Shown here piece after piece: positions 1 through 5,701 of a stretch of DNA of 14,630 bases. The translations under genes and the position numbers were made by a program. How positions within the stretch are numbered: the first letter of the stretch is position 1; the number at the start of each line of letters is the position of its first letter. The notes under the pieces are model-generated. The model was given only the letters and a program-made list of their open reading frames with translations, searched no databases and had not been told where the DNA came from. The stretch spans positions 1 to 14,630 of the forward strand of contig JBNJDW010000024.1 of the NCBI GenBank assembly GCA_051745265.1, written 5' to 3'. Origin of the DNA: JBNJDW01 sp051745265. GTDB lineage: Bacteria; Pseudomonadota; Alphaproteobacteria; Micavibrionales; CSBR16-224.

Positions 1-667
1 ATGGTATGATGGCGGCCGTTTGCTGAAAAAGCAGAATGTCTTTGATGATTTTGCCGCCTGCGCGGAATATCTGATTGATCAGAAATATACCAAACCGGCA
101 CGGCTGACGATCAATGGCGGCAGTAATGGCGGGTTGTTAACGCTGGCAACCATGCTGCAGCGCCCCGAATTGTTCGGCGCTGTCGTCTCGCATGTGCCGG
201 TCACCGATATGTACCGATTCCATAAATTCACCTATGGTGCGTTCTGGAAGTCTGATTATGGCGATATCGAGAAGTCAAAAGCGGATTTCAACGCAGCGGC
301 GAGCTATTCACCGTTGCATAATGTCAAAAAAGGCGTCAATTATCCGCCGACTCTGGTGATGACCGGTGATCATGATGACCGGGTTGTGCCGTCTCATGCC
401 TATAAATTCGTTGCCAGAATGCAGGAAATGGCCCGTAAAACGGCGCTCTGCCTGCTGCGCGTGGAAAAAGATGCCGGACATGGCGCCGGAAAATCAAAAG
501 ATAAAACCATTACTGAAATGGCTGAAGAACACGCATTTTTGGTAAAAACACTGGGGCCTATTGATCAGAATCAGTATAAAGCGATGCTGAAAGCCGATCA
601 GAAAAAAGTTGCCGGCAATGATAATCGGTCTGATTCCCCGGCTAGAAAACGGGGCTTTAAAAAATAG
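1..667 (+). CDS. Prolyl oligopeptidase (S9A family), C-terminal part
   Basis: This is the 3' part of a serine peptidase gene that begins before the window. The first full codon is at 2-4 and the stop TAG is at 665-667, leaving 221 codons. Prolyl oligopeptidases cleave short peptides after proline. The visible part is the alpha/beta-hydrolase domain with a complete catalytic triad: nucleophile Ser in GGSNGG (codon 122-124), Asp in the HDDRVVP motif, and His in the AGHGAGKS motif. The Arg after the Asp pair matches the substrate-binding Arg of the family. The family is usually about 700 residues, so about two thirds is missing upstream. After the catalytic His the protein runs on for about 55 residues and ends in a Lys/Arg-rich tail. 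An N-terminal signal peptide cannot be judged. The gene is unrelated in function to the ribosomal operon downstream. Confidence 0.93.
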   Translation, partial: WYDGGRLLKKQNVFDDFAACAEYLIDQKYTKPARLTINGGSNGGLLTLATMLQRPELFGAVVSHVPVTDMYRFHKFTYGAFWKSDYGDIEKSKADFNAAASYSPLHNVKKGVNYPPTLVMTGDHDDRVVPSHAYKFVARMQEMARKTALCLLRVEKDAGHGAGKSKDKTITEMAEEHAFLVKTLGPIDQNQYKAMLKADQKKVAGNDNRSDSPARKRGFKK

Positions 668-679
668 AATCGGCTGAAC

Positions 680-716
680 GGGGCAGGGGGTGTTTTAAGC
701 GCGCGCCCTGCCTTAA
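680..716 (+). terminator. Terminator-like hairpin after the peptidase gene
   Basis: A perfect 7-bp stem pairs GGCAGGG (682-688) with CCCTGCC (706-712), with two possible G-U pairs at its base and a 17-base loop. It lies 14 bases after the peptidase stop codon, so it probably ends that transcript. The following bases (TTAATT) are only moderately T-rich, so termination may be incomplete. Confidence 0.5.
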
Positions 717-762
717 TTCAGGTCTTGCGGGAAGGGGATGGATGGATTCCCGAAAGAATATG

Positions 763-848
763 AAAAAAAACACAGCTCTTTCCTGATTTTGCCGAAAAAC
801 CTTGAAAAAGCTCTTGACGTAACCATGGGGTATTGTTATATTCCGCTC
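763..848 (+). promoter_or_regulatory. Sigma70-type promoter of the str operon with upstream A-tracts
   Basis: The -35 box TTGACG (814-819) and the -10 box TATATT (837-842) are separated by exactly 17 bases. Transcription is expected to start near G849. Two A5 tracts at 795-799 and 805-809 are one helical turn apart and lie just upstream of the -35 box, with an A8 tract at 763-770. This resembles an UP element or a bent region. The bases between the -10 box and the predicted start (CCGCTC) are GC-rich, as in promoters under stringent (ppGpp) control, which would suit ribosomal genes. The box assignment is read directly; the control by ppGpp is inference. Confidence 0.8.
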
Positions 849-1020
849 GCTTTTAGCAAGGATGGATTGGCCGTAGAGATCGTATCTAGACGCAGTCCCA
901 GCATATTGTAAGAGGTCGCTGAAACGAGATAGTGACCTACCCCGCGAAAATTGGGCTTGCGGAATGCTTTTTTTTATGCCATTTTGCGATCTCGCTTTAG
1001 ACGGCAACCCATCCAAAAGC
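849..1020 (+). ncRNA. Structured 5' leader RNA of rpsL
   Basis: The 172 bases from the predicted transcription start to just before the rpsL ribosome binding site fold into a nested structure. The long-range closing stem pairs 849-854 with 1015-1020, 860-865 with 1009-1014, 867-869 with 1005-1007, 871-874 with 1001-1004, and 876-882 with 987-993. Within it, 891-895 pairs with 957-961 and 897-901 with 951-955, broken by one mismatch. Innermost is a hairpin of 913-920 with 931-938 and a 10-base loop. The ends coincide with the predicted start G849 and with the position just before the rpsL Shine-Dalgarno region at 1036-1047, which stays unpaired. The likeliest role is a cis-acting leader controlling the ribosomal operon. 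A processed small RNA is possible, since the closed-rod-with-bubble shape is also seen in 6S RNA, but I see no 6S sequence signature and no terminator at 1020. Confidence 0.6.
942..975 (+). terminator. Possible attenuator hairpin with T8 run inside the leader
   Basis: CCGCGA (942-947) can pair with TTGCGG (957-962), including one G-U pair, around a 9-base loop. A run of eight T follows at 968-975. The 3' arm is the same segment that pairs with 891-895 in the larger leader fold, so the two structures exclude each other. That is the layout of a transcription attenuator. The stem is short and five bases separate it from the T run, so this is a weak case. Confidence 0.3.
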
Positions 1021-1051
1021 AACAGATTATAAGAGAAGGAAGAAGGGCACG

Positions 1052-1423
1052 ATGCCAACAGTTAACCAACTTGTCCGTAAGGGCCGCCAGGCACCTGTAA
1101 AAAAGACCAAGACACCTGATCTCCGGGGAAATCCCCAGAAACGTGGTGTTTGTACGCGTGTTTATACAACGACCCCGAAAAAGCCGAACTCGGCGCTTCG
1201 TAAGGTTGCCCGTGTGCGCCTGACCAATGGTCGTGAAGTCAATGCTTATATCCCTGGTGAGGGCCATAACCTTCAGGAACACTCTGTTGTTCTCGTTCGT
1301 GGCGGTCGTCGTAAGGATTTGCCGGGTGTGCGTTACACTGTTGTGCGCGGCACATTTGATACACAAGGTTTGGAAAAACGTCGCCAGCGTCGTTCACGCT
1401 ATGGCGCGAAAAAGCCGAAGTAA
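1052..1423 (+). CDS. rpsL: 30S ribosomal protein S12
   Basis: S12 sits at the interface side of the 30S subunit and helps to control decoding accuracy. The protein has 123 residues, the normal length. The conserved loops TTPKKPNSALRK (residues 40-51), GEGHNLQEH (69-77) and KDLPGVRY (88-95) are present. Lys43 and Lys88, whose changes give streptomycin resistance, are wild type. Asp89, the residue methylthiolated by RimO in other bacteria, is present. Three positions look unusual against common bacterial S12: Arg87 where Val is usual, Thr96 where His is usual, and RGNPQ where A-rich ExxPQ sequences are usual near residue 27. The start is supported by AAGGA and AGAAGGG at 1036-1047. It is the first gene of the operon, 22 bases before rpsG. 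Confidence 0.97.
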   Translation: MPTVNQLVRKGRQAPVKKTKTPDLRGNPQKRGVCTRVYTTTPKKPNSALRKVARVRLTNGREVNAYIPGEGHNLQEHSVVLVRGGRRKDLPGVRYTVVRGTFDTQGLEKRRQRRSRYGAKKPK

Positions 1424-1445
1424 GATTAGGTAGAAGGATTTAAAG

Positions 1446-1916
1446 ATGTCACGTCGTCACGCAGCAGAAAAAAGAGAAGTGCTCCCCGATCCACAGTATG
1501 GGGACATTATCGTAACGAAAACGATCAACATGATTATGGTCGATGGCAAAAGATCTGCCGCCGAACGTATTTTTTATGGCGCGATGGAAATCATCCGCGA
1601 CAAGCTGAAACGCGATCCGCTGGAAGTTTTCCACGATGCGCTTGAGAACATTAAGCCCAAGGCTGAAGTGCGCTCTCGTCGTGTTGGTGGTGCAACCTAT
1701 CAGGTACCGGTTGAGGTGCGTGCGGTACGGGCTCAGGCTCTGGCGCTGCGCTGGTTGGTTGGCGCGGCACGCAAGCGTAACGAAGATACCATGCGCGAGC
1801 GTTTTGCAGGCGAACTGATGGATGCGGCTGATAATCGCGGCTCCTCTGTTAAGAAGCGCGAAGACACACACAAAATGGCAGAAGCGAACAAGGCTTTTGC
1901 GCATTATCGCTGGTAA
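1446..1916 (+). CDS. rpsG: 30S ribosomal protein S7
   Basis: S7 binds the 3' major domain of 16S rRNA, nucleates assembly of the 30S head and lines the E site. The 156 residues are the usual bacterial length. The N-terminus MSRRHAAEKR and the beta-hairpin region VRSRRVGGATYQVPVEVR (about residues 75-92) are typical, as is the end KMAEANKAFAHYRW. An AGAAGGA sequence at 1432-1438 gives a well-spaced ribosome binding site. In E. coli S7 represses its operon by binding the rpsL-rpsG spacer. Here that spacer is only 22 bases and shows no hairpin, so this control must be absent or located elsewhere. Confidence 0.97.
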   Translation: MSRRHAAEKREVLPDPQYGDIIVTKTINMIMVDGKRSAAERIFYGAMEIIRDKLKRDPLEVFHDALENIKPKAEVRSRRVGGATYQVPVEVRAVRAQALALRWLVGAARKRNEDTMRERFAGELMDAADNRGSSVKKREDTHKMAEANKAFAHYRW

Positions 1917-1946
1917 AAGAATAAAGGGTTTAAAGGGTAGAATATT

Positions 1947-4028
1947 ATGTCGACAGCTAAAGATACACCGCTAAAGGATTACCGCAATATCGGGATTATG
2001 GCCCATATTGATGCGGGTAAAACAACGACAACAGAGCGTATTTTGTACTACACCGGCCGGTCTCACAAAATTGGTGAAGTCCATGACGGTGCAGCAACAA
2101 TGGATTGGATGGAGCAAGAGCAGGAGCGTGGTATTACCATTACCTCGGCTGCGACGACATGTTTCTGGAAAGATCACCGGATTAACATCATTGATACCCC
2201 GGGCCACGTTGATTTTACGATTGAAGTTGAGCGTTCTTTGCGGGTTCTTGATGGTGCGGTCGCTGTTTTCGATTCGGTTGCCGGTGTTGAGCCGCAATCA
2301 GAAACCGTTTGGCGCCAGGCCGATAAATACGGCGTGCCACGGATGTGCTTTATCAACAAAATGGACCGTATCGGCGCTGACTTCTATATGTGCGTTGATA
2401 TGATTGTTAAGCGTCTGGGTGCAAAGCCGCTGGTTTTGCAATTGCCGATTGGCGCTGAATCTGATTTTGCCGGTCTGGTTGATCTGGTTCAAATGAAGGC
2501 TGTTGTCTGGAAAGATGAAAATCTTGGCGCTGAATTTGAATATAAAGATATCCCGGATGATCTTAAGGATCGGGCGGCAGAATACCGCGAAACCCTGGTT
2601 GAGATGATTGTCGAGCAGGATGATGATTTGATGGAAGCTTACCTTGAGGGTAACGAGCCGTCAGAAGAAGACATCAAACGCTGCATTCGTAAGGGAACCA
2701 TTGCCAACGCATTCGTGCCGGTCCTGCTGGGCACAGCCTTTAAGAACAAAGGTGTTCAGCCACTGTTGGATGCTGTTATTGATTATATGCCATCTCCTGA
2801 AGATGTTGGGGATGTGCGCGGTCTTAAGGTTAACTCTGATGAACCGGATTCACGTCCGGCAACGGCAGATGCCCCATTCTCTGCGCTGGCCTTTAAAGTT
2901 ATGAATGATCCGTTTGTTGGGTCTTTGACCTTTGCTCGGATTTATTCCGGCACGCTCGAATCCGGTTCTTACATTAAGAACTCGGTTAAAGATAAGAAAG
3001 AGCGCATTGGCCGTATGTTGTTGATGCATTCAAACAGCCGTGAAGAAATCAAGCAGGCTGGTCCGGGTGATATTGTGGCTCTGGTCGGTCTTAAGGACAC
3101 GACAACAGGTGATACGCTGTGTGATCAGTCAAAGCCAATCGTTCTTGAGCGTATGGAATTCCCGGATCCGGTTATTGAGATTGCCGTTGAGCCGAAATCA
3201 AAAGCAGACCAAGAGAAAATGTCAATTGCTCTGCAGCGCCTCGCAGCTGAAGATCCGTCATTCCGTGTGAATGTCGATCATGAAAGCGGCCAGACGATCA
3301 TTAAAGGTATGGGTGAATTGCACCTGGATATCCTTGTTGATCGTATGAAGCGTGAATTTAAGGTGGAAGCCAATATCGGTGCGCCGCAGGTTGCGTATCG
3401 TGAGACGATTACCAAAGAATTCAAAATGGATTACACGCATAAGAAACAGACCGGTGGTTCAGGTCAGTTTGCTAAAGTCATTATTTTGTTTGAGCCGAAT
3501 GAAAAAGGCGCAGGCTTTGAATTTGAAAGCAAAGTTGTCGGCGGTAACGTTCCACGTGAATATATCCCGGGCGTTCAAAAGGGTCTGGAAGATTCCAAAG
3601 ACAATGGCGTCGTTGCAGGATTTCCAATGATTGACTTCAAAGCAACTTTGCTTGATGGTGCATATCACGATGTCGATTCTTCTGTTATGGCGTTCGAAAT
3701 TGCTGCCCGTGCAGCCTTCCGTGAAGGTATTCCGCAGGCGGGTCCAGCGCTGCTCGAGCCGATGATGAAGGTCGAAGTCGTAACCCCGGAAGATTATATG
3801 GGGGATATTATTGGTGATCTGAACTCCCGCCGGGGTCAGGTGGCTGACATGGAAACACGCGGTAATGCCCGTGTTGTGAATGCCATGGTTCCACTGGCGA
3901 ATATGTTCGGATATATCAATACACTGCGTTCCATGTCGCAAGGCCGTGCGCAGTATACAATGGTCTTTGATCACTATGATCAGGTTCCTCAGCAGGTTGC
4001 TGATGAAGTCAAAGCGAAACTGGCGTAA
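1947..4028 (+). CDS. fusA: Translation elongation factor G
   Basis: EF-G is the GTPase that drives translocation of tRNA and mRNA after peptide bond formation, and it also acts in ribosome recycling. The 693 residues are full length. The G domain shows the P-loop AHIDAGKTT (residues 19-27), switch I RGITI (61-65), DTPGH (83-87) and NKMD (137-140). Domain II follows at about residues 290-400, then domains III-V. The QTGGSGQFAKV and MSQGRAQYTM segments are typical of domains IV and V. It is 30 bases after rpsG and 42 bases before tuf. AAAGGG near 1932-1937 is a plausible ribosome binding site. Nothing suggests the duplicate spdA-type or mitochondrial-type EF-G; the synteny fits the canonical fusA. 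Confidence 0.97.
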   Translation: MSTAKDTPLKDYRNIGIMAHIDAGKTTTTERILYYTGRSHKIGEVHDGAATMDWMEQEQERGITITSAATTCFWKDHRINIIDTPGHVDFTIEVERSLRVLDGAVAVFDSVAGVEPQSETVWRQADKYGVPRMCFINKMDRIGADFYMCVDMIVKRLGAKPLVLQLPIGAESDFAGLVDLVQMKAVVWKDENLGAEFEYKDIPDDLKDRAAEYRETLVEMIVEQDDDLMEAYLEGNEPSEEDIKRCIRKGTIANAFVPVLLGTAFKNKGVQPLLDAVIDYMPSPEDVGDVRGLKVNSDEPDSRPATADAPFSALAFKVMNDPFVGSLTFARIYSGTLESGSYIKNSVKDKKERIGRMLLMHSNSREEIKQAGPGDIVALVGLKDTTTGDTLCDQSKPIVLERMEFPDPVIEIAVEPKSKADQEKMSIALQRLAAEDPSFRVNVDHESGQTIIKGMGELHLDILVDRMKREFKVEANIGAPQVAYRETITKEFKMDYTHKKQTGGSGQFAKVIILFEPNEKGAGFEFESKVVGGNVPREYIPGVQKGLEDSKDNGVVAGFPMIDFKATLLDGAYHDVDSSVMAFEIAARAAFREGIPQAGPALLEPMMKVEVVTPEDYMGDIIGDLNSRRGQVADMETRGNARVVNAMVPLANMFGYINTLRSMSQGRAQYTMVFDHYDQVPQQVADEVKAKLA

Positions 4029-4070
4029 GCCAAAACTTAAGGGTCTCACAAACCAAGGAAGAGAAGAGAA

Positions 4071-5261
4071 ATGGCTAAGGAAAAATTTGAAAGAAATAAA
4101 CCCCACGTCAACATCGGCACAGTCGGCCACGTTGACCATGGTAAAACCACACTGACAGCTGCTATTACCAAGGTTCTGGCAGAATCATCAGGCGGTACAG
4201 CACGTGCTTTTGACACGATTGATAATGCGCCGGAAGAACGCGAGCGCGGTATTACAATTTCAACAGCACATGTTGAATACGAAACAGAAAACCGCCACTA
4301 TGCGCATGTTGACTGCCCGGGTCACGCTGACTATGTGAAAAACATGATCACCGGTGCGGCACAGATGGATGGTGGTATCCTGGTTGTGTCTGCTGCTGAC
4401 GGCCCAATGCCGCAAACACGCGAACACATCCTGCTTGCACGTCAGGTTGGCGTTCCGGCACTGGTTGTTTTCATGAACAAATGCGATCAGGTTGACGATG
4501 AAGAGCTGCTTGAACTCGTTGAAATGGAAATCCGTGAACTTCTGTCTGACTATGAATTCCCAGGCGATGATATTCCGGTTATCCGCGGTTCTGCTCTGGC
4601 CGCTCTTGACGGTACAGATGAGAAGCTTGGCACAGAAGCCATTCTTGAGCTGATGAAAGCTGTTGATGAGTTCATCCCGACACCTGAGCGTCCGGTAGAC
4701 AAGCCGTTCCTGATGCCGGTTGAGGATGTATTCTCAATCCAGGGCCGTGGTACAGTTGCCACCGGTCGTGTTGAGCAAGGTATCGTTAAAGTTGGTGAAG
4801 ATGTTGAAATCGTTGGTATGAAAGATACCACAAAGACAACCATCACCGGCGTTGAAATGTTCCGCAAGCTTCTGGATCAAGGTGAAGCTGGTGATAACAT
4901 TGGTGCGCTGCTTCGCGGTACAAAACGCGAAGACATCGAACGCGGTCAGGTTCTGGCAAAGCCAGGTTCTATTACCCCGCACACCAAGTTTGTTGCCGAA
5001 GCCTACATCCTGAACAAAGATGAAGGCGGACGTCACACACCATTCTTTACAAACTACCGTCCACAGTTCTACTTCCGTACAACTGACGTGACCGGTGTTG
5101 TAAGTCTGCCGGAAGGCGTTGAAATGGTAATGCCTGGTGACAACATCGAAATGAATGTTGAACTGATCGCGCCGATTGCAATGGATGAAGGTCTGCGCTT
5201 CGCGATTCGCGAAGGTGGCCGTACCGTTGGTGCCGGCGTTGTTGCGAAAATTATCGAGTAA
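4071..5261 (+). CDS. tuf: Translation elongation factor Tu
   Basis: EF-Tu delivers aminoacyl-tRNA to the ribosomal A site as a GTP complex. The 396 residues match the usual length. Motifs are GHVDHGKT (residues 19-26), GITIS with switch I Thr62, DCPGH (81-85) with the catalytic His85, NKCD (136-139) and SAL (174-176). Domains II and III follow from about residue 210, and the C-terminal AIREGGRTVGAG segment is intact. AAGGA (4055-4059) followed by purine-rich sequence serves as the ribosome binding site. Many proteobacteria carry a second, nearly identical copy, which cannot be seen from this window. The gene is followed by a strong hairpin in the 67-base spacer to rpsJ. Confidence 0.98.
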   Translation: MAKEKFERNKPHVNIGTVGHVDHGKTTLTAAITKVLAESSGGTARAFDTIDNAPEERERGITISTAHVEYETENRHYAHVDCPGHADYVKNMITGAAQMDGGILVVSAADGPMPQTREHILLARQVGVPALVVFMNKCDQVDDEELLELVEMEIRELLSDYEFPGDDIPVIRGSALAALDGTDEKLGTEAILELMKAVDEFIPTPERPVDKPFLMPVEDVFSIQGRGTVATGRVEQGIVKVGEDVEIVGMKDTTKTTITGVEMFRKLLDQGEAGDNIGALLRGTKREDIERGQVLAKPGSITPHTKFVAEAYILNKDEGGRHTPFFTNYRPQFYFRTTDVTGVVSLPEGVEMVMPGDNIEMNVELIAPIAMDEGLRFAIREGGRTVGAGVVAKIIE

Positions 5262-5274
5262 CATTAAGTGACAT

Positions 5275-5301
5275 ACCCGTCGGGCGGGCTGCCCGGCGGG
5301 T
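5275..5301 (+). promoter_or_regulatory. Strong hairpin at the tuf-rpsJ junction
   Basis: ACCCGTCGGGC (5275-5285) pairs over 11 positions with GCCCGGCGGGT (5291-5301), with one G-U pair and a 5-base loop GGGCT. It begins 13 bases after the tuf stop codon. No T run follows (the next bases are CCACTTTG), so it is a poor intrinsic terminator on its own. It may trim or stabilise the tuf mRNA end, reduce read-through into the S10 genes, or bind a regulator. No separate promoter is visible between it and rpsJ. Confidence 0.65.
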
Positions 5302-5328
5302 CCACTTTGAAAAGAAGAAGACAAGACA

Positions 5329-5637
5329 ATGGAAACGCAAAATATTAGAGTTAAACTCCGTGCCTATGATCACCGTATTCTGGATACGTCGACCAAAGAA
5401 ATCGTGAGCACAGCAAAACGCACAGGCGCGAATGTTCGTGGTCCGATTCCACTGCCGACACGGATTGAGAAATTTACTGTCTTGCGTAGCCCTCACGTGA
5501 ACAAGAAATCACGTGAACAGTTTGAAATGCGCACGCATAAACGTGTGCTGGATATTGTAGATCCTACACCGCAAACGATTGATGCTTTGATGAAGCTTGA
5601 TCTGGCCGCGGGTGTAGATGTGGAAATCAAGCTTTAA
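5329..5637 (+). CDS. rpsJ: 30S ribosomal protein S10 / NusE
   Basis: S10 is a 30S head protein. As NusE it also pairs with NusB on boxA RNA in transcription antitermination and contacts NusG to couple transcription with translation. The 102 residues are the usual length. Conserved segments include IRVKLRAYDHRILD (residues 6-19), the long loop around GPIPLPTRIEKFTVLRSPHVNK (split here as GPIPLPTRIEKF and TVLRSPHVNK), and REQFEMRTHKR. It opens the S10 part of the operon. The ribosome binding site is weak (AAGAAG around 5312-5320), in contrast to its neighbours, and the hairpin at 5275-5301 lies just upstream. Confidence 0.97.
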   Translation: METQNIRVKLRAYDHRILDTSTKEIVSTAKRTGANVRGPIPLPTRIEKFTVLRSPHVNKKSREQFEMRTHKRVLDIVDPTPQTIDALMKLDLAAGVDVEIKL

Positions 5638-5663
5638 GAAGTTTGTATAGGTTTAAAGATTTG

Positions 5664-5679
5664 CTGGCCGAAGGGCCGG
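5664..5679 (+). other. Short hairpin in the rpsJ-rplC spacer
   Basis: CTGGCC (5664-5669) pairs with GGCCGG (5674-5679), with one G-U pair, around a GAAG loop. It lies ten bases before the rplC ribosome binding site (AAGGA, 5689-5693). There is no T run, so it is not a terminator. It could affect rplC translation or mRNA processing. Confidence 0.4.
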
Positions 5680-5701
5680 ATGTGAAAGAAGGACGAAAAC
5701 A

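Noticed and set aside
728..752. CGGGAA/TTCCCG hairpin upstream of the promoter
   Set aside because: Six base pairs with a 13-base loop and no T run on either strand; it is upstream of the promoter and I cannot assign a role.
862..876. Five-codon frame ATG GAT TGG CCG TAG near the transcript start
   Set aside because: The AAGG sequence touches the ATG with no spacing, and the segment is part of the closing stem. Such short frames are common by chance.
843..1000. boxA-like antitermination sequence in the leader
   Set aside because: The GCTTTTAGCAA and GCTTTAGAC segments only loosely resemble the TGCTCTTTAACA consensus, and no boxB partner is visible.
964..1032. 22-codon reading frame in the rpsL leader (starts MLFFMPF)
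   Set aside because: No convincing ribosome binding site, and it lies within the paired leader. Its composition reflects the T run. A leader peptide cannot be excluded but there is no support.
3459..4139. Antisense frame of 226 codons opposite fusA
   Set aside because: It lies entirely opposite well-conserved coding sequence of fusA and the tuf start, with no recognisable domain. It is a shadow of codon bias.
4734..5324. Antisense frame of 196 codons opposite tuf
   Set aside because: Shadow of the highly biased tuf gene; no homology that I recognise and no promoter.
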